Origin: Ferrovum sp.
Lineage (GTDB): Bacteria; Pseudomonadota; Gammaproteobacteria; Burkholderiales; Ferrovaceae
NCBI GenBank assembly: GCA_019456405.1
Contig: WJXM01000044.1
Coordinates: forward strand, 1 to 57,738
DNA: 57,738 bases
Reading direction: 5' to 3'
Shown here: positions 42,745-50,396 of the stretch, one piece after another
Layout: each line of letters starts with the position of its first letter
Numbering within the stretch: position 1 is the stretch's first letter
Position numbers and translations under genes: made by a program
The notes under the pieces: generated by a model
Database searches by the model: none
What the model was told of the DNA's origin: nothing
Seen by the model: only the letters and a program-made list of their open reading frames with translations

Positions 42745-44457
42745 CTATCTCTTGCCGACTTGCTCAGCGACCAGCGCAACGACAGTTTCAAGAGGGATCA
42801 GGCGGGCACTGGTTTCGAGTCGGCCCTGAATTTCCACGCAGCCATTTTTCAGGTTGCGTTCGCCGACCACGATGCGCCAGGGGATACCTATCAATTCCTG
42901 GTCGGCAAGCATCACGCCCAGGCGTTCATCGCGGTCGTCAAAGAGCACCTCCACCCCCTGCGCCAGCAAGTCGGCATAGAGGCGTTCTGCCGTGTCGCGC
43001 ACCAGAGGGCTCTTGTTCGGGCCCAGAGCAATCAGGCTGATCTGGAAAGGAGCCAGCGCCAGGGGGAAACAAATTCCCTGGGCATCATGGTGTTGTTCAA
43101 TGGCTGCAGCTACGATACGGCTGACTCCAATGCCATAGCACCCCATTTCCACCACCCGGGAACGACCGTCTTCGTCCAGATAGTTGACGCCCATGGCTTC
43201 GCTGTACCGGGCGCCCAACTGAAAAACATGCCCGACCTCGATGCCGCGTGCCAATTCCAGGAGACCCTGGCCATCGGGGGAAGGGTCGCCTGCCACCACG
43301 TTACGCAGGTCCACTACCCGCTCCGGTTCGGGCAGGTCCCGGCCAAAATTGACATGGATGAGGTGGGCATCGGGTTGGTTGGCGCCGCAGGCAAAGTCAG
43401 CCAGAACATGCACGGACCGGTCTGCCCATAGAGTGATGCCGGGGGGCAGGCCGACAGGACCGACAAAACCTTTGACGGGGCCCAGCCATTGGGTGATTTC
43501 AGGATCTGAGGCCAAACGGAACGAGCCCAAGAGTTTTTCTGTTTTGACTTCATTGAGGGTATGGTCCCCTCGCAGGAGCAACAGGTGCGGGTGTTGGTCC
43601 TCATCCATGACCAGCAGGGATTTCACGATCCGGTCGAGGGGCAGATTCAGGGTCTCCGCCACAGCCGCGCAGGTCGTGATGCCCGGTGTGAACACTGTGG
43701 CCAGGAGGGCGGAAGGAGCGGGACGAGGGGTTGTGGGTGCCAGCGCCTCGGCCAATTCCACGTTGGCCGCGTAATCGGAATGAGGGCAGAAAGCCAGGGC
43801 ATCTTCACCGGAATCCGCCAGGACATGGAACTCCTGGGAGGCATACCCCCCAATGGCTCCGGTGTCGGCAGAGACCGCGCGAAATTCCAGCCCCAGACGA
43901 GTGAAGATCCGTTGATAGGTTTGAACCATGAGGGCATACATGGATTCCAGACTGGCGCGGTCGGTGTGGAAGGAATAGGCATCCTTCATGATGAACTCGC
44001 GGGCACGCATGACCCCGAAGCGCGGGCGAATCTCATCGCGAAACTTGGTCTGAATCTGGTAGAAATTCACGGGAAGTTGGCGATAACTGCGAATCTCCCG
44101 GCGAGCAATGTCACTGATGACTTCTTCATGGGTGGGGCCGAAACAGAAATCCCGTTCGTGTCGATCCTTCATTTTCAGCATTTGGGGGCCAAACTTGTCC
44201 CAGCGTCCCGTCTCCTGCCATAACTCGGCGGGGATGATGGCGGGCATCAACACTTCCTGGGCTCCGCTCCGGTTCATTTCTTCCCGTACCACGGCTTCTA
44301 CCCGGCGCAACACACGCAACCCCAAGGGCATCCAGGTATAGAGCCCGCTTCCCAGGCGACGGATGAGACCCGCCCGCAACATCAGTTGGTGACTGATCAG
44401 TTCGGCTTCGGCAGGGGCTTCCTTGAGGGTGGGGATGAACAGTTGGCTGGCGCGCAT
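42745..44457 (-). CDS. proS: Prolyl-tRNA synthetase, bacterial type with editing domain
   Basis: A 570-residue class II synthetase charging tRNA-Pro. Motif 1 ([24 protein letters not shown]), motif 2 ([36 protein letters not shown]) and motif 3 ([12 protein letters not shown]) are intact. A YbaK-like editing insertion (about residues 235-390) separates motifs 2 and 3, typical of bacterial ProS. The anticodon-binding domain ends the protein. It is convergent with the reductase gene, eight bases apart. Confidence 0.97.
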   Translation of the reverse strand: MRASQLFIPTLKEAPAEAELISHQLMLRAGLIRRLGSGLYTWMPLGLRVLRRVEAVVREEMNRSGAQEVLMPAIIPAELWQETGRWDKFGPQMLKMKDRHERDFCFGPTHEEVISDIARREIRSYRQLPVNFYQIQTKFRDEIRPRFGVMRAREFIMKDAYSFHTDRASLESMYALMVQTYQRIFTRLGLEFRAVSADTGAIGGYASQEFHVLADSGEDALAFCPHSDYAANVELAEALAPTTPRPAPSALLATVFTPGITTCAAVAETLNLPLDRIVKSLLVMDEDQHPHLLLLRGDHTLNEVKTEKLLGSFRLASDPEITQWLGPVKGFVGPVGLPPGITLWADRSVHVLADFACGANQPDAHLIHVNFGRDLPEPERVVDLRNVVAGDPSPDGQGLLELARGIEVGHVFQLGARYSEAMGVNYLDEDGRSRVVEMGCYGIGVSRIVAAAIEQHHDAQGICFPLALAPFQISLIALGPNKSPLVRDTAERLYADLLAQGVEVLFDDRDERLGVMLADQELIGIPWRIVVGERNLKNGCVEIQGRLETSARLIPLETVVALVAEQVGKR

Positions 44458-44563
44458 GACGGGATGTTCCGGAAAATAGAAAAATTGGTACCCATTCTAA
44501 CGCAGTTGGGGGGCAATCCGTGCGCCATAATGGCCGGGACACGACCAGTAGGAGGGCTGAACG

Positions 44564-45406
44564 ATGCGTTTGGCAGCGATGATTCAGGGGGCGGCATTCA
44601 TGCTTGTCATGGCGGGCTGTGCGGAAACGCCGACGCCCGTGGCGGAGGTGCCTGATCATGGTGAGGAAATTCGCTGGCTCCGCGCTTGTGCGCATAAAAT
44701 GCCGGAAACCCTGTACCTGACGGTGGATCAATTGCGTGGAACCGGGCAGATGACGTGGATCGTCCGCCATAAGACACTGTCCGTGAAATTGAACGACGAG
44801 GTGGTGGTGTCGTGTCGACAGCCGCAGGGGGAACATACGTTGGTGGATTCGCCCTGGCTGTTTGCGGGATATGGACGATGGATCCCGGCCTTGGGCATTG
44901 ACGATTTCGGTACGCAGGACCTGACGGGCAAAACGGTCGTCTTGATGGCGGGAAATTCCCACCTGCCCGACGGTATCCTGGTGGATTCAGGGCAAGCCCT
45001 GGCTTCAGCAGGTCAATATCTGGACCTGAAAGAGGAAGACCGGATCGATCATGCATTGGCCCGGGGGGCGGCTTTGGTCCTGGTGGTGACAGGGCCTGAA
45101 CAATTTGCACGGCATCAACGATTCCCGGAACTCGCGCTGCACCTGTCGGAGTCTGCTCGATCCCTTCCGCGCGGCGGGATGGTAGGCTGGACCACGTCCC
45201 AGGCCTGGGGGCAGTGGCTGCAAAAGGCCGGAGAACATCCCGAGTCCCTCGTCATGCGAGCACGGCGACCAGATTTTCAACCGGTGTCCTTGCCCCTGCA
45301 GACGGCGGGCGTCCTGTCTTGCAGGGCACAATCCGTGGAGATGGAAGTCCCGGCTTCCCGGGCAACCTCGGTTGCGTCGATGCCGGATGAGAACGCTCCC
45401 CCTTGA
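44564..45406 (+). CDS. Lipoprotein with PA-domain-like region, peptidase domain absent
   Basis: A 280-residue protein with a lipobox signal (LVMAGC, Cys near residue 19). It continues like the N-terminal half of periplasmic M28 aminopeptidases: VDSPWLFAGYGRWIPALGIDDFGTQDLTGKTVVLMAG, then a protease-associated domain fold (RGAALVLVVTGPEQF). It ends after about 280 residues with no zinc-binding His/Asp/Glu set, so it cannot be a peptidase of that type by itself. It may be a binding lipoprotein or a decayed peptidase. The gene is divergent from proS. Confidence 0.6.
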   Translation: MRLAAMIQGAAFMLVMAGCAETPTPVAEVPDHGEEIRWLRACAHKMPETLYLTVDQLRGTGQMTWIVRHKTLSVKLNDEVVVSCRQPQGEHTLVDSPWLFAGYGRWIPALGIDDFGTQDLTGKTVVLMAGNSHLPDGILVDSGQALASAGQYLDLKEEDRIDHALARGAALVLVVTGPEQFARHQRFPELALHLSESARSLPRGGMVGWTTSQAWGQWLQKAGEHPESLVMRARRPDFQPVSLPLQTAGVLSCRAQSVEMEVPASRATSVASMPDENAPP

Positions 45407-45455
45407 TCACTCCGAGGGGAATAGTTTTGAAAGGGATTTTTTGGATCGATAGCCC

Positions 45456-45485
45456 TTGACAGAGGTTCTGACTTTTTCATAGAAT
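45456..45485 (+). promoter_or_regulatory. Predicted sigma70 promoter of the leu leader
   Basis: TTGACA (45456-45461) and TAGAAT (45480-45485) with an 18-bp spacer form a near-consensus promoter. The predicted start point falls at about 45491-45492, directly at the leader-peptide ATG, so the leader would be translated from a leaderless or almost leaderless mRNA. Confidence 0.65.
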
Positions 45486-45491
45486 CGTTCC

Positions 45492-45563
45492 ATGAACTCA
45501 AACGCCCCTTCCGCCCTTCTTTTTCGCACAGGATCCCTCCTGCTGCTGCGCCTTGCGCGCTAA
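45492..45563 (+). CDS. leuL: Leucine-rich leader peptide of leuA
   Basis: A 23-codon frame MNSNAPSALLFRTGSLLLLR... containing seven leucine codons, four of them consecutive (CTC CTG CTG CTG). It lies about 100 bases before leuA and just after a strong promoter. Such leaders let ribosome stalling at leucine codons, when charged tRNA-Leu is scarce, control transcription into the leu genes. Downstream RNA pairing is given separately. The sequence assignment is new here, but the mechanism is that of known leu attenuators. Confidence 0.75.
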   Translation: MNSNAPSALLFRTGSLLLLRLAR

Positions 45564-45600
45564 AATCCTTCTTCACCCATCATCGTTGTGTATCGCTTCC

Positions 45601-45648
45601 CCTCCCCTGAGGGGTTCTCCGCCATGAATGAAAGTCTCTGGACTTTCA
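45601..45648 (+). promoter_or_regulatory. leuA leader hairpins (putative attenuator region)
   Basis: A CCCC-TGA-GGGG hairpin (45605-45614) is followed by a perfect eight-base stem, TGAAAGTC/GACTTTCA, with a four-base loop at 45629-45648. The second hairpin touches the AAGGA ribosome-binding site of leuA. No run of T follows, so control may act on translation initiation or by alternative pairing rather than by an ordinary terminator. Confidence 0.45.
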
Positions 45649-45659
45649 AGGACGAGACC

Positions 45660-47192
45660 ATGAATACTGTAAAAATTTTTGATACAACCTTGCGCGATGG
45701 CGAACAAAGCCCCGGCGCTTCCATGACCCGTGAGGAAAAAGTTCGTATTGCCCGCCAGTTGGAGCGTTTGCGTGTGGACGTGATCGAGGCAGGTTTTCCT
45801 GCGGCCAGTCCCGGCGACTTTGAAGCAGTCAAGGCTGTGGCCAGCGCGATTCGGGAAAGCACTATCTGTGGGTTGGCCCGTGCCCAGGAAAAGGATATCC
45901 GTAGTGCGGCCGAAGCCTTGACTCCCGCCCCGTCAAAACGCATTCATACCTTTATCGCCACCTCCCCCTTGCATATGGCGCGCAAGTTGCGCATGACTCC
46001 GGAGCAGGTGCTTGGGCATGCGGTTTCGGCTGTGACGTTGGCCAGACAGTTCACCGACGATGTGGAATTTTCTTGCGAGGATGCAGTCCGTTCCGAACCG
46101 GACTTCCTGTGCCAGGTGATCGAGGCGACGATTCGGGCGGGGGCTCGCACCATCAACATCCCAGATACTGTGGGCTATGCCATTCCCTTTCAGTATGGGG
46201 CACTCATTGCCGACTTGATGAACCGCATCCCCAATGCCGACCAGGCGGTTTTCTCGGTGCATTGCCACAACGACCTCGGTTTGGCGGTCGCCAATTCATT
46301 GGCCGCCGTGCTGGCGGGGGCCCGGCAGGTGGAATGTACGATCAACGGGTTGGGGGAACGGGCCGGAAATGCTGCCCTGGAAGAGATCGTCATGGCGTTG
46401 CGTACGCGTCAGGATGTATTCGGCTTAACCACGCGCATCGATACGACCCAGATCGTTCCCGCCAGTCGCCTGGTGTCCACCATCACGGGTTTTCCGGTAC
46501 AGCCCAACAAGGCCGTGGTGGGGGCCAATGCCTTTGCGCATGAATCGGGAATTCATCAGGACGGGGTCCTCAAGCACCGGGAAACCTATGAGATCATGAG
46601 GGCCGAAGAGGTGGGTTGGAAAGCCAACAAGTTGGTGCTGGGCAAACATTCGGGGCGCAATGCATTTCGTACCCGCCTGCAGGAGTTGGGCATCGTACTG
46701 GACTCGGAAGTTGCTCTCAATGCTGCCTTCCAGCGTTTCAAGGTACTGGCTGACAAGAAGCATGAAATCTTTGATGAAGACCTTCAGGCTCTGGTGGGAG
46801 AAGAAACCGGAGAAGGTCAGGACGTTCACTACGGACTGGTTTCCCTGATGGCCCACAGTGAAACGGGGGAGCCGCCCCGCGCCCGTCTGGTGCTGACCCT
46901 GGGACGCTTCGAGCAGACCACAGAGGCCGAAGGGAGCGGCCCGGTGGATGCTTCCTTCAAGGCGATCGAGCGGGTGGCACAGAGTGGTGCGGAGCTACAA
47001 CTCTATTCCGTCAACAACATCACCAGTGGTACTGAATCCCAGGGTGAAGTGACCGTACGGTTAGCCCATGATGGGCACATCGTCAATGGGCTGGGGGCGG
47101 ACACGGACATCGTGGTGGCCTCTGCACGGGCCTATCTGAATGCCTTGAATAAATTGCAAGTGCGTACGGAACGGGTCAATCCGCAAGTGTGA
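45660..47192 (+). CDS. leuA: 2-isopropylmalate synthase
   Basis: A 510-residue LeuA that condenses 2-ketoisovalerate with acetyl-CoA, the committed step of leucine synthesis. Seen: [19 protein letters not shown] (metal-binding Asp), [21 protein letters not shown] (metal histidines), [25 protein letters not shown] and a C-terminal LeuA-dimer regulatory domain (leucine feedback). ATG 45660 with AAGGA matches the family N-terminus. Its last codons overlap the 102-bp direct repeat that marks the brnTA insertion. Confidence 0.97.
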   Translation: MNTVKIFDTTLRDGEQSPGASMTREEKVRIARQLERLRVDVIEAGFPAASPGDFEAVKAVASAIRESTICGLARAQEKDIRSAAEALTPAPSKRIHTFIATSPLHMARKLRMTPEQVLGHAVSAVTLARQFTDDVEFSCEDAVRSEPDFLCQVIEATIRAGARTINIPDTVGYAIPFQYGALIADLMNRIPNADQAVFSVHCHNDLGLAVANSLAAVLAGARQVECTINGLGERAGNAALEEIVMALRTRQDVFGLTTRIDTTQIVPASRLVSTITGFPVQPNKAVVGANAFAHESGIHQDGVLKHRETYEIMRAEEVGWKANKLVLGKHSGRNAFRTRLQELGIVLDSEVALNAAFQRFKVLADKKHEIFDEDLQALVGEETGEGQDVHYGLVSLMAHSETGEPPRARLVLTLGRFEQTTEAEGSGPVDASFKAIERVAQSGAELQLYSVNNITSGTESQGEVTVRLAHDGHIVNGLGADTDIVVASARAYLNALNKLQVRTERVNPQV

Positions 47193-47287
47193 GGATCATG
47201 GGGCGGGTCCTGTGGCAGTTCATGCTCATGGTGGGGCGCAAGTTTCAACAGACTCGTTGGATGCAGTCGGCGTCCAGCCTCACCACT
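47186..47287 (+). repeat. Direct repeat copy A: yihY 5' fragment after leuA
   Basis: This 102-bp segment matches 47909-48010 with four mismatches and no gaps. It contains the leuA stop, a GAGG ribosome-binding site and the first 30 codons of the YihY/BrkB gene. Homology stops abruptly at 47287, where unrelated sequence with brnT begins. Confidence 0.95.
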
Positions 47288-47374
47288 TCTTTTTTTAACT
47301 TGCTGTATCAAAGAAGTCGGGTTGACTGTATGCATATTTGTCTGTACTATCTATCGCATGAAAATCGAATTTGA
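47198..47374 (+). pseudogene. Truncated 5' fragment of the YihY/BrkB gene
   Basis: The start codon and first 30 codons (MGRVLWQFMLMVGRKFQQ...ASSLTT) are the same as in the intact gene at 47921. After codon 30 the frame runs into unrelated DNA and ends inside brnT. It keeps its ribosome-binding site just after the leuA stop, so a useless 58-residue peptide could still be made. Confidence 0.8.
47322..47350 (+). promoter_or_regulatory. Predicted promoter of brnTA
   Basis: TTGACT (47322-47327) and TACTAT (47345-47350) are spaced 17 bp apart. The predicted start point is at or next to the brnT ATG (47358), implying a leaderless message. Two CTGTA repeats flank the spacer and could be part of a BrnA operator, since BrnA-type antitoxins repress their own promoter. 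Confidence 0.6.
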
Positions 47375-47633
47375 CCCGAGGAAAGCCGTGGTCAACCCGG
47401 TCAACCATGAGGGGGTGACATTCGACGAGGCCAAGTCTGTATTGCTTGATCCTTACGTTCTTACGAAAGAAGACCCGGACGCACAGGGAGAGCGGCGCTT
47501 CATATCCTTGGGAATGGGAGCGAAAGACAGGATTCTCGTCGCGGTATGGACACTACGAGGCGATTCCATCCGTCTGATTTCGGCATGGAAGGCAAACCAA
47601 CGGCAAAGGAAGCAATATGAAGAACAGTTCTGA
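47358..47633 (+). CDS. brnT: BrnT-family toxin
   Basis: A 91-residue RelE-fold ribonuclease-type toxin. It begins MKIEFDPRKAVVNPVNHEGV, then TFDEAKSVLLDPYVLT, ERRFISLGMGAKDRILVAVWTLRGDSIRLISAWKA and QRKQYEE, which is the BrnT consensus (the family start usually reads FEWDxxKAxxNxxKHGVSF). It overlaps brnA by 17 bases. The pair lies between two copies of the yihY gene start, showing that it arrived as an insertion. Confidence 0.93.
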   Translation: MKIEFDPRKAVVNPVNHEGVTFDEAKSVLLDPYVLTKEDPDAQGERRFISLGMGAKDRILVAVWTLRGDSIRLISAWKANQRQRKQYEEQF

Positions 47634-47910
47634 CACGATGCATGAGAAGTACTCGGACATGAATTTTTCTGATGCAAAGCCAGCATCGGACATTCCGGCT
47701 CTGGCGAAACTTCAGGCAGAGTCGGGCAGGAAAACCCGGATTACCATGCGCATAGACAATGACGTGCTGGCCGTATTCAAGGTCAGGGCGGAAATGACCG
47801 GTGGAAATTATCAAACTCTTATCAATGAGGCTTTGAAGCAGGTTGCTGCCGGGCAGACTCTGGCGGACGTCGTGAGAGAAACCATACGGCAGGAACTCAA
47901 CGCGGCCTAG
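47617..47910 (+). CDS. brnA: BrnA-family antitoxin
   Basis: A 97-residue antitoxin with a flexible N-terminal half that would wrap the toxin and a ribbon-helix-helix C-terminal half (TRITMRIDNDVLAVFKVRAEMTGGNYQTLINEALKQV). The RHH domain dimerises and binds the operator to repress brnTA. It starts inside the end of brnT after AAGGAAG. Its stop codon overlaps the first bases of repeat copy B. Confidence 0.92.
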   Translation: MKNSSDTMHEKYSDMNFSDAKPASDIPALAKLQAESGRKTRITMRIDNDVLAVFKVRAEMTGGNYQTLINEALKQVAAGQTLADVVRETIRQELNAA

Positions 47911-48010
47911 TGTGAGGATCATGGGGCGGGTCCTGTGGCAGTTCATGCTCATGGTGGGGCGCAAGTTTCAACAGGACCGTTGCATGCAGTCGGCGTCCAG
48001 CCTCACCACT
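47909..48010 (+). repeat. Direct repeat copy B: start of the intact YihY/BrkB gene
   Basis: Partner of 47186-47287 at an offset of 723 bp, 98 of 102 bases identical. It begins within the brnA stop codon and carries the ribosome-binding site and first codons of the complete gene, so the insertion left a functional reading frame. Confidence 0.95.
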
Positions 48011-48760
48011 ACCACCCTTTTTGCGCTGGTGCCGCTGATCACCTTCAGTATCGACATCTATGCGCTTTTCCCGGAATTCGGGCATTTTGGGAAGGCCGTA
48101 CGGGGATTTCTGATGGCCAATCTCCTGCCCGACGTGGCGGCTCGTTTGGTGGCTACCTATGCGACCCAGTTCTCCAGGCATGCCGCCCAATTGACGTACC
48201 TGGGTCTGGGTCTGTTGATGGGCGCAGTGTTTTCACTGATCCTGACGGTGGATCATACCTTCAATGCCATTTGGGGGACGGCTCCCCGTCGTCCTTTGCA
48301 CACCCGTCTGGCGATCTATGGCATGTTGATCCTGTTGGGGCCCCTGCTTTTCGGGTTGGGGTTATGGGGGATGACGCTCCTGGTGCAGATGTCCATCGGT
48401 TGGGCGGGGAAGGGTGCGCGCCTGACCCACCTGGTCCTCAAGTGGCTGTCTTTTCTGGTCATGGCGTCAGGATTGGCACTGGCGTTCTACAAGGTGCCCG
48501 ATCACCCGGTACGGCGTCGTCATGCGCTGTTTGGTGGCGTATTGGGGGCCTTGTTGTTTGAAATCATGAAAAACGGTTTTACCTGGTTTGTGGCTCACAT
48601 TTCCAGTTATACCCTGATCTATGGGACCTTTGCTGCCTTGCCCATTTTTCTGGCGTGGATTCACCTGTCCTGGACCGTGATCTTGTTGTCTGCTGTGCTG
48701 ACCGCTTGCTTGCCTCGTTGGGGTTCGGGAGACTCTGTGGAGATGGCGGAAAATGGATAA
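47921..48760 (+). CDS. YihY/virulence factor BrkB family membrane protein
   Basis: A 279-residue protein with about six helices. Family marks are SASSLTTTTLFALVPLITFSIDIY near the N-terminus, LTVDHTFNAIWGTAPRRP in the middle, and FYKVPDHPVRRRHALFGGVLGALLFEIMKNGFTWF then IYGTFAALPIFLAWIHLSWTVIL. The family was long misannotated as RNase BN; its true function is unknown. It is on the short side. It was originally directly downstream of leuA, judging from the repeat that joins both. Confidence 0.88.
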   Translation: MGRVLWQFMLMVGRKFQQDRCMQSASSLTTTTLFALVPLITFSIDIYALFPEFGHFGKAVRGFLMANLLPDVAARLVATYATQFSRHAAQLTYLGLGLLMGAVFSLILTVDHTFNAIWGTAPRRPLHTRLAIYGMLILLGPLLFGLGLWGMTLLVQMSIGWAGKGARLTHLVLKWLSFLVMASGLALAFYKVPDHPVRRRHALFGGVLGALLFEIMKNGFTWFVAHISSYTLIYGTFAALPIFLAWIHLSWTVILLSAVLTACLPRWGSGDSVEMAENG

Positions 48761-48763
48761 TAA

Positions 48764-48777
48764 TTGATATAAATCAA
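48764..48777. promoter_or_regulatory. Perfect FNR/ANR box
   Basis: TTGATATAAATCAA matches the FNR consensus TTGAT-N4-ATCAA in all ten defined positions. Its centre at 48770.5 is 41.5 bp before the start point predicted from the -10-like TATCTT at 48800-48805. This is the standard spacing of a class II FNR-activated promoter, directed at the 28-codon gene at 48879. Confidence 0.85.
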
Positions 48778-48878
48778 AAACAAATTTTTGTGTCTCCCGT
48801 ATCTTCTATCCATGCGCCGGACACATGCTCAGGGGAGTGGTGCCGTCAGAGTGCAGACAACCAGACGAGGGGGGTACG

Positions 48879-48965
48879 ATGAGTATTGCATGGATCGAAA
48901 TCATTGGAATCGTGGTACCGGCCGTTCTCATTTTCATGTTGGACAATTCGGTATGGCATAAATAG
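48879..48965 (+). CDS. 28-residue single-helix microprotein under FNR control
   Basis: The frame encodes one hydrophobic helix (MSIAWIEIIGIVVPAVLIFM) and a short LDNSVWHK tail. A strong ACGAGGGGGG ribosome-binding site precedes the ATG. An FNR box with correctly placed -10 lies upstream and a strong intrinsic terminator lies 48 bp downstream, so the message seems to encode this peptide alone. Function is unknown. Candidates are a small subunit of a terminal oxidase used at low oxygen, or a membrane regulator. No sequence family was recognised. Confidence 0.6.
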   Translation: MSIAWIEIIGIVVPAVLIFMLDNSVWHK

Positions 48966-49012
48966 TACTTTATTTCCGTACCCCTTGTGAATGGGGAGCC
49001 GAAAGAACGATT

Positions 49013-49043
49013 GAGCCGGGATTTCCCGGCTCTTTTGTTTTTT
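49013..49043 (+). terminator. Intrinsic terminator after the FNR-linked microprotein
   Basis: A perfect eight-base stem, GAGCCGGG/CCCGGCTC, with an ATTT loop is followed by TTTTGTTTTTT. It isolates the short upstream gene from the Calvin-cycle operon. Confidence 0.93.
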
Positions 49044-49112
49044 GGGAAGCATTCGGAGTTGTGCAACGCGATAAAATTGCGTCATACTACGGGTATGAGA
49101 AGATGAATCCCT

Positions 49113-49245
49113 ATCGATAAAATTTTCTTATGGTCCGGATAAAAAATACTTAGGGTTACTTATACTGAATTCGGGATATCATCGATAGAAAACCATAAAT
49201 CCTCGGGAAAACCCTCTGTTTTAGAGGCTCTCGAGGGCATAAAAT
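49113..49245 (+). promoter_or_regulatory. Upstream control region of the Calvin-cycle operon
   Basis: The 238-bp region before fbp contains two ATCGATA-AAA-like repeats, at 49113 and 49181 (68 bp apart), AT-rich T-A-rich spacing of the kind bound by LysR-type regulators such as CbbR, a TATACT hexamer at 49161, and a nested hairpin (CCTCG/CGAGG with inner CCTCT/AGAGG) at 49201-49236. No good -35 was found, which fits an activator-dependent promoter. Binding by CbbR is inferred and no cbbR gene is in the window. Confidence 0.35.
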
Positions 49246-49281
49246 AACGCGGCGACGCTTGACTGACGGAGAGAACATACC

Positions 49282-50349
49282 ATGCATCTGGGGCGCGAGA
49301 CCTTATCCAAGTATTTGATTGAAAATGTCAGTGGAAGCAAGGATGGAGCCGATCTGGCCGCCTTGCTGGTGGATGTGGCCGCTGCAGTGAAAGCCATTTC
49401 TGCCCTGAGTTCCAAGGGCGCATTGGGCGGTGCCACGGGAAGCATGGACACCACCAATGTGCAGGGTGAGACCCAGAAAAAACTGGATGTCCTGTCCAAC
49501 ACGGCGTTCGTGAACACCTTCGAATTGGGGGGGTTGGTGGCTGGAGTTGCCTCGGAAGAGATGGATGATCCCTTCCCCGTGCGTGCGCCGCATCGGCGTG
49601 GCCCTTTTCTGGCCATTTTTGATCCGCTGGACGGATCATCCAATATCGATGGCAATGTCTCGGTCGGGTCCATTTTCTCGATCCTGCATGCCCCCGAAGG
49701 GCGGGAGCCCGAGATGCAGGATTACCTCAAGCCAGGAACCGAACAGGTGGCAGCGGGGTATGCACTGTATGGCCCGGCGACTTTGCTGGTCATCACGGTG
49801 GGCAAAGGGACTCATGGCTTTACGCTGGACCGGGAAATCGGCAACTTCATCCTGACCCATCCGGATATCCGGATTCCGGCGGATACCAACGAGTTTGCCA
49901 TCAATACCTCCAACGAACGTTTCTGGGAACCCCCGGTTACCCGTTACATCAGCGAATGCAAGGCAGGCAAGACGGGCGTGCGCGAGCGTGATTTCAACAT
50001 GCGCTGGATTGCTTCCATGGTGGCGGAAGTGCACCGTATCCTGATTCGAGGAGGGATCTTTCTGTATCCCCGGGATACCAAGGATCCTTCCAAGCCAGGG
50101 CGTCTGCGTCTGATGTACGAAGCCAATCCCATGAGCATGATCGTGGAACAGGCGGGAGGACTTTCCAGCACCGGGCGGGAACGCATCATGGAGGTGGTGC
50201 CTACCCAGATTCATCAACGCATTGCGGTCATTCTGGGGTCGAGTCACGAAGTAGCACGGGTGATCCAGTATCATCAGGAACACGATGAGGGAAAAGGAGA
50301 ACCCTTTTCTTCCCCGCTGTTCAGCGAGCGTGGTCTGTTCCGGGCTTGA
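49282..50349 (+). CDS. fbp: Fructose-1,6-bisphosphatase class I
   Basis: A 355-residue class I FBPase that makes fructose 6-phosphate in the regenerative phase of the Calvin cycle and in gluconeogenesis; the bacterial Calvin-cycle forms also act on sedoheptulose bisphosphate in some species. Seen: QGETQKKLDVLSN, GVASEEMDDPF, the metal-binding FDPLDGSSNIDGNVSVGSIFS, YALYGPATLLVITVGKG, RYIGSMVAEVHR-like RWIASMVAEVHRILIRGGIFLYP and EANPMSMIVEQAGG. It opens the operon that continues with prk after 47 bases. Confidence 0.95.
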   Translation: MHLGRETLSKYLIENVSGSKDGADLAALLVDVAAAVKAISALSSKGALGGATGSMDTTNVQGETQKKLDVLSNTAFVNTFELGGLVAGVASEEMDDPFPVRAPHRRGPFLAIFDPLDGSSNIDGNVSVGSIFSILHAPEGREPEMQDYLKPGTEQVAAGYALYGPATLLVITVGKGTHGFTLDREIGNFILTHPDIRIPADTNEFAINTSNERFWEPPVTRYISECKAGKTGVRERDFNMRWIASMVAEVHRILIRGGIFLYPRDTKDPSKPGRLRLMYEANPMSMIVEQAGGLSSTGRERIMEVVPTQIHQRIAVILGSSHEVARVIQYHQEHDEGKGEPFSSPLFSERGLFRA

Positions 50350-50396
50350 AAAACTTTACACAATAATCGCGTACAACATACAAGAGGTCATCGATC

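Noticed and set aside
49259-49264. TTGACT as a -35 element for fbp
   Set aside because: It is only about 18 bp from the fbp ATG and is followed directly by the ribosome-binding site, leaving no room for a -10 and start point.
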